A stretch of 64,000 bases of DNA from Anthopleura xanthogrammica (lineage: Eukaryota; Cnidaria; Anthozoa; Actiniaria; Actiniidae), in the NCBI GenBank assembly GCA_964019055.1, contig OZ025206.1:15721291-15785290 (forward strand), read 5' to 3'. Position numbers and translations under genes: made by a program. Below, piece by piece: positions 33,724-46,500 of the stretch (position 1 is the first letter of the stretch; each line of letters starts with the position of its first letter). Below the pieces are notes generated by a model, which was not told the DNA's origin, ran no database searches, and worked only from the letters and a program-made list of their open reading frames with translations.

Positions 33724-36700
33724 TGCCAGTAAATTTTTAGCTTCGAAAACATTTTGCCCAAAATCAGTCAAAAATGGAAATTTTCAATGATGCATGGGGG
33801 TAAATTCCGTTTTTGGGATCCCTCTAAATCTGAGGTGAATTTGACTGGAATCTTTGGCAAACTGCTCAGGCATTAGTCATTGGAATAAGAGAGAGTCTGC
33901 CAGTAAGTTTTTAGCTTCAACATTTTTTTCTCAAAAATGAAAATTTTGCGTGATGCCGGCATGGAGGCAAATTTTAATTTTTGGACTTCCTTTTATTCTT
34001 TTCCCCCCTGGACTTTAATAGATCTCAAACCACTCAGATATTAGTCCTTGTACAGCAAGAGTGTTCCAGTAGGGTTTTAGTTCCAAAACATATTTAGTCC
34101 AACTTGCTTCAAAAATTGAATTTTTGGATGATGTCAGCAACGGGGAAATTTCAATTTTTGGACTTCCTTGATCCTTCTCTGTTTTTCATTTCTGATCATA
34201 AATAAATAAATGAGAATAAACAGTGGAATCCACCGAGTGGCTCTTCCTCCACTGCATTCCAATATTTGGAATTTAGAAGTTGATTTTTGAGGAAAGAGGA
34301 AAAACCGGAGAACCAGTTTTTAGTTTGCAAATGGTTAGCAGATTTTTATTTTTTTTCATGACTTTATTCCAGCTATCAGCCGTCAGAAGATAACCAGAAT
34401 ACTCAGGTTCTTCCATTGTTAAAATACTTGATTGAACATGGAAATACAACAGTTTATCAATGGAGAACAGGTCAAGTACCAACTGCTATTGAGCCAGCCG
34501 AACCATTTGTAAAAGGAGAGAAAAGCTCAGATGGAGAGGTAAATAATGCTCAGAGTGGGTTTCCTGTGGTTCGGTATTCAGTGCATCAGTGGGGTCAGGA
34601 ACTACTTTTATTTCTACAATCAAGTCATTGATGATATTGATGGTGATAATGATGATGGCAGTGGTGGTGGAGGTGGAGGTTATGACTGGTGATAGTGGCA
34701 TTGATGAAGATGATAGTGACAGTTTATGGTTATGATGAGCCGTGATGATGATGAGGATGATGATGATGAAAATGATATTGATGAAGATGCTACTGCTGAT
34801 TATACTCATAGTGACAGTTATGGTGAAAGGGATGTTGATGATATAAATGATGACAATTATAATACAGTAATATCACATCGCAGTCGTGGAGCCTGGGGAC
34901 CAAAGAGACTTTAACCCCCCAAAAGCTAGAATCAGAGTCCCCGCTTTTTGTGTATTTATGAAGATCAATCCCTTCAACTTACTGTATGCTATTTGTACAA
35001 ATTTCAGATTGATTGGGGTGAACCAGCCGCTGATGCTACTGCAGAAGAGACAGAATCGCCTTCAAATGGAATCGACTTTGGAGACACTGGTGATGTCATT
35101 GACTGGGGTGGTGGTGGTGGTGATAGTGGTGGTGGTACTGAGGATGCTGGGATTGATTGGGGTGGTTCTGGTAATGACGACAGTGCTGGTATAGATTGGG
35201 GTGACAGTGGAATAACTGTTGATGAAACTGCAGTGACTGAAATAACAGTAGAGGATTCTGGTGAAGGTAGGTCAGTAATGATGGGGTAATAGCGTTAGTG
35301 CACTTGCCTCTCAGCCCTGTCAGGTTTGATTCGTGGACGTACTTGGCATCACATGCGAGTAGAGTTTGTTAGGTCTCTCTCTTGATTCAAGGTTTTTTTA
35401 CCGGTTACCCAGTTTTCCTTTCTCCACAAAACCTAACAAGCTAAATTATAATTCGATCTTTGAGTTAGCCATGCCCTGACTTTGATCAGTGCAGAGGTTG
35501 TATTAGGATATAACGGATCTATGAGTTAGCTGTGTCCTGACTTTGATCACTGAGCCCAGAGGTTGTTTCAGGGTTCGATAAAATAAATGTTATAGATGTT
35601 ATTGTTATTGTTGTCCTAGGTGGTGGGGTAGCGAAAGGGAAGGATGCATTAACCATCTTGGATTATACTGAAACACGCAACATATTATAGATGTTATTGT
35701 TACTGTTGTCCTAGGTGGTGGGGTAGCGAAAGGGAAGGATGCATTAACCATCTTGGATTATACTGAAACACGCAACATGTTTCTGGATGAAATGATGGAG
35801 GTAAGAAAAGAATAAAATAATAATCTACCCATCTTAGTTACATTCTGTTGAACCCTCCTTACATCTTTAGTCCACAAGACTTACCCTCTAAGCCGGAAGT
35901 AGTATGGAAGAGCCATTTTTTTCCAATAACAAACTAATATCTCATTTCATAAGATGGCAGTAAATGGCCTATTGTTGTAAACGAGCTTTTTTTCTGAGGT
36001 GAATGTAAACTTTAGATATTTAATTTTCTATCTTTTCTAGCTTATGACCCTCAAACCCCATTTCCATTTTATTTATTTGTCTCATTTCCGGCGTCGAGCT
36101 AAAGCATGTAGACGGTGCACAAGACGGGGGGAGGCGTTGAGGGGGTTAGAAAAAAGTGTGATCAGAATCGTTGCGAAAATCAACAAGAAAAGGAAAAGCG
36201 AAAACACGAAGCAAAATAAAACAAACAAGCATGCAAAACAGGTTTATAAAAACACTCACTGTACCTGACATGTATGCATCAAGAGCTTAATGAAAAGTTC
36301 CCAAAGACGGTTTGAAAAATCCTCCCAAACCCTAAACCCCAATAAGCGTTCATGTCTGCAGTAGCTCCCCGCTCGGCATGTTTCAAAATGTCTCTGATGA
36401 ACAAGTTGTTATTAATAAGAGTAAGTAAGATTGATTTATTTATTTATTTTTTTTTTTTGCTATTTCAGCTTCAAGCATTTCTCAGTCAAAGACAAGCAGA
36501 GTTGAAAAATGATTCAGATGTAGTGGCTGTGAACGAGGTATTTATAATGTCTTCTTGGCACTAAGTTTCTACCACTATACCACTTTCCTGTTTTCTACCT
36601 TCTCCAACTTTAATTTTTCAACTTCTAGCAATCTTCACCGGCTTTATATTCGAAGATGCTCACTTGACTCTGCTGTTCTTATCTTATATATCCCTCTTTT

Positions 36701-38493
36701 CTTCAATGGTTTTTCTTCAAACCAAACCAAGTTCAGAACTTCGTCGGAGAGCTCAGAAGTTCATAACGAGCTTCGTTTTAGAGTTCAGAAGTTGATCGCA
36801 AACCTTAGTAATTTTCGAACATAGTTCGAAACCCGATCGGGAAAGTAATGTGAAACGACCCTAATTTTCACATGTTGCTATATTTTCTCTTGGTAGTTTC
36901 AGTCAGCACCTCGCATCATTCAGATCCAGTCTCGAGAAACTGTCGAGAAGATGTCTGCTACTATCACCAATGTCTTGTCTCGGCTTACTACCATGAGAGT
37001 TCAAAATCTCTGTCTTCTTAAAAGCTCACCAAGGTTGGTCGTTTACACCTTTTTTTTTCATTTTCGCTATTCCTTATGATATTTTTCGCGGTATATTTGT
37101 GCTGGGGCAAGTTCAACACGATGATACTATTGGTATGTACTGTGGGTGTCGGAAAGTACCCTCCCACCCCATCGTGGGCTCCTTGAAAAGATTAATACTG
37201 GGTGTCGATAGTGACTATTATACCTTACAGAAATACGTTGTATATTATATTTTGAAACAAACTGTACATTCATTACTGAAATTTGACTTTTAGTTTTGAG
37301 GATGTCTGAGTACATTCCAGGATTGCATTTACTCCGTGCCGGGCACCCCACCCCTCCCCCCTAAATTGGGTCCCGTCAGAAATCAGAAAGCAGTTTTAGA
37401 CGTCATCCCTAACGGAAGCCAAAACCTCAGATGATAGAAGCTTGTTTGCAGGATCTAAACAGCTTTCCAGTTGGAAATGCCGGTTACCTAATTCTACAAA
37501 TAGAATGAGTTACTTGAATGTGTCAGAAGTCCATGCCGCGACTGACTTCTGCTTGTGTATATTTCACATTTTTATTTTACTTTGTGCCTTTTAGATATGT
37601 GGACAGACTGGCTGAATCACTTCAACAAAAACTAAGACTTTCAGAAAAACTCAAAACATCTTGTAAAAGAATGGCCGAGAAGAAAAAAGAAGCAGCCGAT
37701 CAGCAAAGAGAGCTGGAACCTAAACTAGAAGTCATCCGCTGCAAAACCAAAGAATTGCAGGCTCAGGTACGATTTCAACAAAAATGAGAACGGATTTTGC
37801 ATGAGTGGGAAACTAGTACCGTATCTCACCATAGCCGGAACTGCGCGTTATGATTGGATGAATTATTTCAATGTTGTACGTCATGTCGAACAGTGTACAT
37901 GCTGTATTAAGTTAGACTTGCTCCAAGTCGACCTCTATATGAGACTCAGAGTCACGAGCGAAGCAAGTTGGGGGGAAATCAAACAAACAAAGCGAACGTC
38001 GAAATCGCGAAAGCTCCAGCGCTTGTGATCCTGGTCCAGGTTGGGCTGCCTGTGCTTTATTCCGCGCGCGTTAACTAGTACTGACGGAGACGAAGGACTT
38101 TGCGAAAGTCTAGCTGTAAGTCAGTACTTTAGGTTTCCCACTCATACGAATTTCGCTTTATGGTTCATGCACATTTTTAAAGAAGAGAAAACGTGTTATG
38201 TTTGTGACGGAAGGTGGGGCAAGAATGTGAAATATTTGGTAGTTTGTAAATATCTTATTCCACTTTCCCCTCCCTTTATTGGAGAATTTCTGGAATCTCG
38301 CTTGAAGTTGAAAAGGTACCTTGGTGTCCGCGTATCAAGCGAGGTTCAACTGCAGTCTTTCTGTTTCTTTGTATCTTATAAAGCATTAGTTACCAATCAT
38401 TTTTAACAATTCCTTCAACAGATAGTAGCTGAGATCTCCAAGAAATACCAAAACCGACCTGTCAATATAATGGGTGAAATTAATAACGTCTAA
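29225..38493 (+). CDS. CDK5RAP3: CDK5 regulatory subunit-associated protein 3 (14 exons)
   Basis: Proposed CDS join(29225..29297, 30075..30206, 31277..31377, 31508..31556, 32011..32099, 32518..32607, 33227..33363, 34373..34538, 35008..35266, 35715..35800, 36469..36537, 36897..37033, 37595..37766, 38422..38493), 1,632 nt, 543 residues (human about 506); all phases agree. Diagnostic stretches: PIDIYYNKLLDWLLDRRHCD, REKINAAIQDMPP, NIFGRYSSQRMKDWQEI, VYQWRTG, DALTILDYTETRN, SPRYVDRLAESLQQKL, LEPKL. Family role (established): CDK5RAP3/C53 works with UFL1 and DDRGK1 in UFM1 conjugation of ribosomes at the ER and in ER-phagy. The disordered middle (~280-345) carries four IDWG motifs and one IDFG, the class of motif that binds UFM1 and ATG8-like proteins. 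Poly(A) signal AATAAA at 38516. Exon 10 is preceded by a broken copy of itself (see repeat at 35592). Confidence 0.95.
30410..30770 (+). mobile_element. LINE 3' end inside CDK5RAP3 intron 2
   Basis: The 3' end has the hairpin attcagccttatcggctgca, then gattaataaagtatctatct, the style of L2/CR1-type LINE ends. The upstream part reads like a decayed reverse-transcriptase carboxyl end with several stops. 5' limit approximate. Confidence 0.5.
30948..31233. mobile_element. MITE-like element, copy B, in CDK5RAP3 intron 2
   Basis: Same order of phrases as copy A at 25604-25885 (gctgatctgag, ggttatttcttta, tttataagtcaattttc, gacacctcagttttgcag) and similar inverted ends. It stops shortly before exon 3 (31277), so it supplies much of the upstream intron sequence there. 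Confidence 0.65.
33425..33580 (-). mobile_element. SINE fragment, minus strand (CDK5RAP3 intron 7)
   Basis: Read on the minus strand it shows gagtagagtttgttggggtt, ggttttctcctggctctcta, gttttcctccct and a gatctgtgagttag phrase, in the same order as the SINE copies at 35290 and 50225. Confidence 0.5.
33587..34190. repeat. Diverged ~190-240-bp tandem units with a (GA)n run in CDK5RAP3 intron 7
   Basis: Three successive units repeat the phrases gaatttgactggaatc, cattagtca, gagtctgccagtaa and tttttagcttc, with the third more diverged. The first unit contains a pure GA run of about 38 repeats (33645-33720), placed exactly where the second unit has only a short gagag, so the microsatellite grew from a short seed. 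Confidence 0.7.
34201..34288 (+). repeat. ~88-bp dispersed repeat, copy A (copy B minus strand at 49995-50084)
   Basis: Phrases aacagtggaatcca, gagtggctctt, ctccactgcattccaat and tggaatttagaagttgattt occur in the same order on the minus strand at 49995-50084. Too short to classify. Confidence 0.65.
35290..35590 (+). mobile_element. tRNA-derived SINE in CDK5RAP3 intron 9
   Basis: The head has a partial A-box region (gttagtgcacttgcctctca) and a B box (ggtttgattcg). The body reads gagtttgttaggtctctctc, accggttacccagttttcct and ctccacaaaacc, and the tail gggttcgataaaataaa. Part of the tail region is duplicated inside the element (gagttagc, ctgactttgatca, gcagaggttg). It lies directly upstream of the duplicated exon 10 segment. 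Confidence 0.6.
35592..35787 (+). repeat. 95-bp partial tandem duplication of CDK5RAP3 exon 10
   Basis: The segment from the intron end (gatgttattgtta) through the acceptor and exon to cacgcaacat is present twice, 95 bp apart (acceptors end at 35619 and 35714). The copies differ at about one base. The first lacks the rest of the exon and its donor; read on, it hits a stop almost at once (R-N-I-L-stop). So only the second copy (35715-35800) can be the working exon. The near-identity marks a recent event. Confidence 0.9.
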
Positions 38494-38515
38494 AGATGTC
38501 ACAGTAACTATAAAA

Positions 38516-38521
38516 AATAAA
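38516..38521 (+). terminator. Poly(A) signal AATAAA of CDK5RAP3
   Basis: Canonical hexamer about 23 nt after the stop codon; a very short 3' untranslated region. Confidence 0.55.
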
Positions 38522-39145
38522 ATAATCTATTCAACAGAGATCAGTATAGCTTAGATCCTCTGCTTCAAGATTAGTCAATAAGTCATGAGTGCATCCCGCA
38601 TCGTTGGCAATGTTACTTTGCCCCTGTCTATCTGACAGCATAACTAGGTCTTCTTTTGCAGAGACTGAGATTGTCAGAACATTTTAAAACTCGATCCGAA
38701 TGCGTTTTGCATCTTGACTTCCGGTCTCCCGCTTGGCTGTTCCACTTTGCAGACACTCCCGCACTGAACTCTAAGCGAAGGTAACGAAACAGCCGCATGA
38801 GGGAGACTGTAGAAGAGTCTATTTTTTTCTCCATGGAAGACTAACATCGATGGACAAGCAGAACAAATGGAACGATTTCACCAGACGAGTGCACTGAAAA
38901 ACACTACACCCAAACTCCGTCTGAGATGAAACCCGGAAATTTTGTTCCCCGTTGGTTCTGATGCGTTTTGCATCCTACAATGGGTTTACCTCCCACCTTT
39001 TTTCCGGTAAAGATCTTAACGTAGGGCTTGCCTGAAATTATTGAGATCCTGATGTATTGTAGTATGCATCCAGTATCAGTTCCTTTTCGTGATTGTGCAC
39101 ATCAGCCAGTGCATAGGTATCTCCAATACCTAGCTTTTTGTTAAC

Positions 39146-39277
39146 AGACCCCTTGCAGCACGTCGGAATGCAGCTCAATTTGGAGGGCAAAACAATAGGT
39201 TCCAATTCTCAAGAAATTAAAATTCTTTTGTTTTGCCCTTCAAATTGAGCTGCTCTGACGTCACGTGCAAGGGGTCT
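39146..39277. mobile_element. Foldback MITE, family member 1 (member 2 at 63073-63204)
   Basis: Ends are agacccctt/aaggggtct. Arms carry cagctcaatttggagggcaa and ttgcccttcaaattgagctg. The whole 132-bp unit matches 63073-63204 in opposite orientation, including asymmetric inner phrases (ttgtttt, caataggtt, gacgtca/gtcggaatg), so the two are copies of one family. Confidence 0.85.
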
Positions 39278-39976
39278 ATAATATTAACAGGTTTTATTTT
39301 ATACCAGACAAAAAAAGTTGTAGATCACTTTTTATATCTCAAAGGTAAGACAGCTGCTCACATTTTAATATTCTCAATACTTTAGTGTAGAATAAGCTGT
39401 AACTGTAAAGACAAGGCTAAATTCCACTGTGGATACTATGTCTTGTTTACATATTTGTTACATAAAAAACACCATCTTCACAGCTCTCACATACGCCAGG
39501 GTTTGACTTATGGAATAATAATGTACAGTATTGTATATATATTAACAAAAACCTTGATTTTTAAATAAGAGACAAGGTACGTCCAGGATCCAATAGATAT
39601 GGATATTGGGCCAATCAAAGTACGGTTTCTATTTATGAAAGTGTAACCAATCTACCAAGTGAGCATACCACAGGTAGCCCATGACTAATTACCATTTATA
39701 TGAGATTACCTAGCTGATAATCTACTTAAGGTTTCGTCTGTTTCAGTGTTTTGTTACTAGAGAAGGCGTCCTGTGTCCACACTGGGTTAAATGAAAAAGA
39801 AAGATGGCTGCAAAAGGGAGCTACATACCGTTTTAGATTTAAAGCTGAGACATTTTAAACGGTATTCGAGTCATTTTTCATAACATGAAAGGTTGTTAAG
39901 ATGTAGTTTGCCTACACGAAGGTAGGGTAACCCTGTGCTTGGACAGGTTTTTGCTTATTAGCCCTAGCATTGGTGT

Positions 39977-40263
39977 CAAGGTGCTGTATTACGGCCAACA
40001 AAATCGTGTAACTTGTCGCGCAACATTGTTGTCTTGTAAGTTGCAGACTGTGAATGTAACTCGTATTACCGCCTCGTACAACAATAAATTTTGTTACGTT
40101 ACTTTGTTGCAAAATTAAAAGCTCTTTCTACTCTCGCACTCGCAATAAAGAAAATGTGTTGCGCACAAGGTGGCAATACGAGCAACATTCGCTGGGCAAC
40201 TTGCACTGACAACGCTGCTTGACAAGTTGCACGATTTTGTTGCCCGTATCAGTACCGCACCTT
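39977..40263. repeat. Foldback element with cgcaac/gttgc motifs
   Basis: Left arm aaggtgctgtattacggcca, then acaaaatcgtgtaacttgtc pairs with the right arm gacaagttgcacgattttgt, then tgcccgtatcagtaccgcac. Similar gcaacattg/caatgttgc phrases occur at 3370-3515 and 53590-53830, pointing to a wider family. Confidence 0.7.
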
Positions 40264-40583
40264 TAGAAGCTACGTGTTTTCACTGACCCCCGAAGTAGTC
40301 TTGGGCTTGATTACGTTTTAAGATTTCTGTTATATCACTAGACAAATTAATATTATCTAGTTGTTGCAGTCGCTGTCACATGGTCTGGAGGGACAGGGAA
40401 GCTGGTCAAGATATAAGTTAGTATGAAGAAGAACATGATCCCAACTCATCTTGCGACAGGTCTTTTAAACAAAAACCAAACCTAATTTTCACCAAGCACC
40501 GCTTGGATTAGTCTTCCTAAAAAGTCTCTGTTGCTATGGTAACAAGAAATAAAATATATGTTGCTAGGGTTACAACGAATACG

Positions 40584-43500
40584 CTATTCTGCGTATTGCC
40601 CTCCGTAGTGATCCCCCATCGCACGCTGTGCCATTTGAGTAAGAGCGGTGGTAGCTTCATCTTCTGCAGTCACGTTGGGACGAGTAACTGTTACTGCCAG
40701 TCCGTTAGCGGTCTCTGTTACCTGTACATGACCTCCGTTAGTTCTGGCCTGGACATTGCCTGAAATTACAACAGAAGTGCATCTCGTGAATAAAAACATC
40801 CACCTCAGGAACTGTCACGAAGTTTGTGAGAGAGAGAGAGACCCAACAAAATTAAATAGCCAAAACCTTACCTTGTCCTATTGGATTCGACATTTTCTGC
40901 TGAGCGATAGTAACAGGACAATCTTTATGAGCCAGTAAGAGCGACTTTAGTTGAGCTACTTCGGACTTGAGTAACGAGATTTCATTCTGCAAGAAAAGCA
41001 AAGGATATTGTTAGCTTTAAAGAGGTTACTTGAGGTTGTGTTTCTTTTATCTCTCTCCATTGAGATTCGTGTGGCGTGGAATACTCCCTGCGTATCTTCC
41101 TCTACCCCATCCCCCTCCCCTCCCGTCATAACTGGATTCTGTACCTGTAGATGGGTATTTGTGTCTGACAGATCGTCAGCTTTCTTTTCGAGCTGTTGAA
41201 CCCAAATCTTTCTTTTTTCTCGGCATCTTGTAGCAGCGGCTCTAAAGAGAAACACACAGGAGATGGTAAGAATGTACCAACATCATCATATAACACAACC
41301 CAAAATTCTAGATGTCTGGCTGAGAAGTAATCGCTTTGATTGACAGAGACCAAAGTGGCTAAAGAATCAGTTGTATGACTTTATGATGCAGGAACAAATA
41401 AAATATCCAGTCTTATCACCACAGGTAGCCCAAGCTATGGTTCTGAATAGCCATATATAGAGAATGCATGGCAGATCATTAAATTTCTTTAAAATAAAAT
41501 AAATTTCATCATTTATTGTTTCTTGACTGTATATCAATGTTCTATTCTACAACCAAACCGTCAGGAAACCACAAAGCATGCAATAAAACATTGATCATTA
41601 ATAGTATAGTATACAGTCAAGAAAACAATATATGATGAAATTTATTTTATTTTAAAGAAATTTAATGATCTGCCAACCATAGCTTGGGCTACCTGTGTTA
41701 TCACCGACTTACAAGTGACTTCCAAAAAAGTAAAGCATTGCATGTGACTGAATGATTGTTTTTTTCCTTTCTTTTTCCCCTCTCTCTCTCTCTCTCTTTT
41801 TTTTTTTTTTTTTTTTTTTGTACGACACATTCCTCTTACCTATTTCGTTCTAAAAATTTCCGCCGTCTCTCATCAGGATCTAGTTCTTCTTGTGTTCTTC
41901 GAGGACGTTTTCTGGAATAGTCAATTATCACTATGTTAGAATTGCATTGTGCTGTTAATATGCCAACCATTTTTACAAAAGGTTTTCACAAGTTGCTTCG
42001 TTTTACTAGCTAATCCATTCTCTTGCACATGAATGGCAAATACTTGGTCACATGAAGTATCGCTATAAGTCACTCGAGATATTTTACTCCCCACCCCCAG
42101 TGTTCTTACCAGAGGGGTCCAGAGGTAGCCTGCGTGCAGCCCGACTTTAACTCTGGTTAAGACTTAACTACAGTTACGTTCCGGATGCACGCAGCCTATC
42201 CAGAGGGCGGAAAGACTTTTTCTTGTGCAAATAAATTCTTCTGGTGTTTTAAAAGAAACGTTTAAAAAAATTTAAATTATCGTTTACCTTTTCGATAAAA
42301 GATCACAAATTCCACGCAGCATCAAGTTATGTTGATATAAAGCATTACTTTTCAATTTCTAACCTAATCATTAGTGTGGACCCCCTCCTCTCCAAAATCA
42401 CCCTCTTTTGGATTCTCTGGGCCCTGTGGAACCTAATTTTAAAAATCCTGGTGAGAACACTGTACCCCAGTCGTCCAGTAGGGATTTAACCATTATCTAG
42501 CATTCGACTAAGTGCAGGAAAGATCTTTTTCTGACTAAAATTTGACCATCAAATATATTTTCTCTATTTTTACCCTTAAAAAATAAAATGATTCAAGAGT
42601 CCAAAAATGACAAATTATACAAATTTGGCAGGAATTTAATTTTCATTGTAGGAGAGACTGAATATTTTAGCCTGGCCTTTGTTGAAAGCAACATGGTAAT
42701 GTCAAATTACACTATATTTACTGTGTGAAGAATGTTTTTTTTTTTCTATATACATTACAACATCATAAGTTCAGCTTCACCAACCCTTAATTCCTGGTAA
42801 TTGAAGACTAGAACCATTTTAATTAGAAAATTCTTAAACAATTGGATATAAATTCTTACTTGTCTTTTGAGCCATATGACATTCCATCATCATCATCATC
42901 CCAATCAAGATCTCCATTCCTGGAAATAATTTTAAGATTATTGAAATTACTTCCAATATTTTGAAATCCTATTTCCCTTATTTCTGTTAAAATTAATTAA
43001 TTTATAGACAAATCATGCTTGAAAGTTTTTTCTCTCTCTCTATTTCCATTTTTCCATATTTTCCATACCCCTCTCCTTGCATTTTTGGTTTGTCCTAAAA
43101 CTAAATGTTAAATGTCCAGTTTCGACTGGCCTAATACTACATGTGTGTATCACACTTTGTAATGATACTAGATATTTTCCCTTTGAAACCAAGCTAGCAG
43201 AAAAAAAATAGTTCAGGGATTACTGTACCACTATATGATAGTACTATATAAAGCACATGATTAGAAAGATTAGAAATGAAAGAGCAATACACAATAATCA
43301 TAATACATCCCTTCAGTTTGCAGCTTGTAAAAGACCCACCACTCACATGAATGGCAGAACAGGGAAAAAAATGCAAATAGGCCTTTTGCAACAACAGGTC
43401 ATGTGACACTACCCCTCTTAAATCGAGCAGCTTGGCAAAGCCTGCCATCCAGAGCATATCTTCCATACAAATCCTTATAAAATATTTAAATTTATATTTA

Positions 43501-46500
43501 ATGCCATTTCCCTCGTGTTACATTTTATGAGCTGAGATCTCGCCTTCTTACTAATATCAAGGTGCTCTTTTTATTTCTGATGTTCATTTTGACCAAGCTG
43601 CTCGATTTAAGAGGGGTAGGGTCACATGACCTGTTGTATACAAAGGCCTATTTGTATTTGAAAATGAAAAACAAAGGTTGTGATACATAAATAAATTATT
43701 TTTTATTTTTGCAGTAAAATCAAAGCATACTGTAAGCATGCAGTAAATTTACAATACAATCAAATAAATGAGAATCAGTGGCTAAAAATAACAACCAGTC
43801 AGTTGCCCATCATGATAACTGGCCAAATTAGTTTCCCATCTGTTATACCTTGTTTCTGGCCTAACGTTATACTGGTCAAAATGACCAGCAGAGCAACAAT
43901 TTGACCAGACAAGATCCAATTTTGGCCAGATTTTATCAGATGACCGGTCACTATTTTCAGCCCTGATAATCAATCAACTTACATAAGATGTTGCTGCTGT
44001 TGGTGATGGTGAATTTGTGGATGGGTAACATGATTTGAGAGACCATTGTGATTTTCTGATGTGACCATGTCTACAGCTTCTGTCATGGCTTGACTTATGA
44101 TATTATCTGCATTGCTGATAGCATTATTGTTGTGGTTCTGACGCAGCTGTTCTTTTAAACGCTGGAAAATAAAAGTAATATGTATCAACATATAAAATAT
44201 CTTTTCAAAAAGCAAAGCTCTTCTTCAAACAGTTTCTTCAATGTTCTTATCCTCATAAATTTTGGAGGAGATAATTAAACTTTACAAATATGTTACACAA
44301 GTAGATATTCGGAAGGGGGTTATAAATTATAGATGGAAAAGAGTTTGGGATGAAGAGGAAATGTTGTAAGTCAATTTCTTATGTGCCATAGCCAGGCCAC
44401 CTGGAAAGTCACAATAGGTTCCTTTCTGTTTCATAATGCACTAACCAGTAAAGCCACCAGAGTATCCAACTAGCCTCTGGTACGCTTGAAAATTATGCAT
44501 TATTTACCTGTTTTGCACTTCCTATAAAGGAAGGTGGATTGTTAGCATTGGGACTGCTGACAATTGCAGGCGTTGGAATAGAAACCGGCATTGATGATTG
44601 AACAGTTGCCCTTGACAAGTGACCAGGTACAGGAAGAGCCGCTGGTACTGGTATATTAGCATTAGCTATTGCATCAGGGATTATCGAAGGTATTTGATGA
44701 TGTGGTACAGTCCGTACCAAGACAGACACTGGAGCTGATTTATTAGACGTCTTGGGTATGATGAGTGGGGGATTTTTCAATGTAGTTAGTGGTTGGGTTG
44801 ACGTGGATACAACGACTGCCTCGGCAACTATGGGTATGTCTGGTAATGCTATTTCTGGTTTAGATGCTGAAATTGGTGTATTGTTGATGATGACGCTATT
44901 CCCATTTACAGTGGTGTTTGCTGTTGTGGTAACAGAATGAGGAGGGTGTTCCTAAAAAATAGAAAAGTTAGAGATATGACCACTCCTTTCCTTAAGATAC
45001 AATTTTAACAAGATAAAAAAGTACTTTAAAATTTTAAAATAGTTCATGCCTAATTGATACTATTGTATCTGTACAAAGACTATTTTGTGTGAAAACCATT
45101 AACATTCTTTTTTTCTTTTTAAATTAGAAAAATTACCATTGTTCACATATCAACTTAGAAAAATAAAAATTAAAGTATTAAAAGTTAAGTCAAATTAAGC
45201 TTTTCCATTCTTAAAGACTCTAGTCTCTTTAACACAAAATAAGAACCTCCATTCACGTAATAATTTGTCAATATCTATTTTTGTTCCTAAATATGACAAA
45301 TGAGTAGAAATTTGATAGATGGAAGATGAAAATCTTTGGGAATTTCTTTAAAACTATACTGGAATATTCAGGCTTGACAGGAAGAAACTTTTTGACTTCC
45401 CCTGTTTTGAAACCTGGAGATAGTGTGGGAGTTATGTCTTATTTCTCAATTTATTCAAAAAAATAAAATTAAGTGATTGATTGACTGAAATTGCTTAAAA
45501 ATGATAATGAAAATTACATAGATTTTTTTACAAACCTCAGAACTAGGTGCTGCCTTTTTAAACTCCTGAAATCAAAAAATGACAAATTTCACATTTATAA
45601 ATTTATACAATAAAATTAAAGTGGTACACAATACACTTGGTAATTTCACATAATGATTTTGAAGAATGTAACAATGAAAAATAATTGTAAAAATATTGCT
45701 TTCTTATTTATCATGAATTCTATTCTATTCAAGGAAAGTAAAAATGTTCCAAGTTAAAGATTTATTATCATATACTGTACCTGATCAAAAGGATTGTCAA
45801 GGTCTTGAAATAAACCTTCTTTTTCTAAATTTTCTAAGAAACGAGTTGGAGTAGGTGTTTGATCTGAAAATTATATATGAAGAGAGTGTATTACCATCAC
45901 ATATACTCCAAGTATAGCAACATTCAATATAGACTTCATAATCGATATGAATAATACCAACATTATTGACGTTGACCCATGCCCTTGCTAATACATACTA
46001 TCGAAACTATGCAAATAGACAACTTTATAGGCCTCAAAAAGGAAGATATTTAGCAGGAAAAAATAATAAGTACCATGACAGGGCTCGAAATAGGGGCCTG
46101 CCAATGGCCAAAATGCAGGTCAAGTTCTACTAAACAGAAAAGAAAATGGCAGGGGAATTTTGCTCCAAAATTATTTATCCTGCCTAAAATAAGAAACTGT
46201 CGGGCCATTTGTTTTTTCTATTTTGAGCCCTGCATGAGTAAGAACAGACAAAGGATTTCCTCAATTTGTCACTAACTAGTGATAACTTCCCTTATTAACA
46301 AATTGAGTCAATCATGAAAATTATTCTTAATTAATATACTATTTTGAGAAATTGTATGTAACATGCAGTTAAAAGTTAAAAATAAAAATTGAAATATTTT
46401 TTTGCAGAATTAATGAAGGAAAATACTTCAAGAGTAATTCACCATTCCCCCTATTGTCTTGATTCCACTTCTACCAGAATCCACTTCGATTCTTTTTTCT

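Larger units (their letters stand above)
38522..40583. other. Interval between CDK5RAP3 and the ATF2-like gene (convergent)
   Basis: Both neighbours end toward this interval. It holds a foldback at 39146-39277 and another at 39977-40263, plus AT-rich DNA. It must include 3' untranslated sequence of the ATF2-like gene, but I could not identify its poly(A) signal. Confidence 0.5.

Noticed and set aside
34629..34865. Asp/Asn-rich short frames in CDK5RAP3 intron 8
   Set aside because: They come from a degenerate gat/ggt trinucleotide run within an intron whose flanking exons splice cleanly.
35620..35686. First copy of exon 10 as an extra coding exon of CDK5RAP3
   Set aside because: It lacks a donor site and reads into a stop; the family protein has this segment once.
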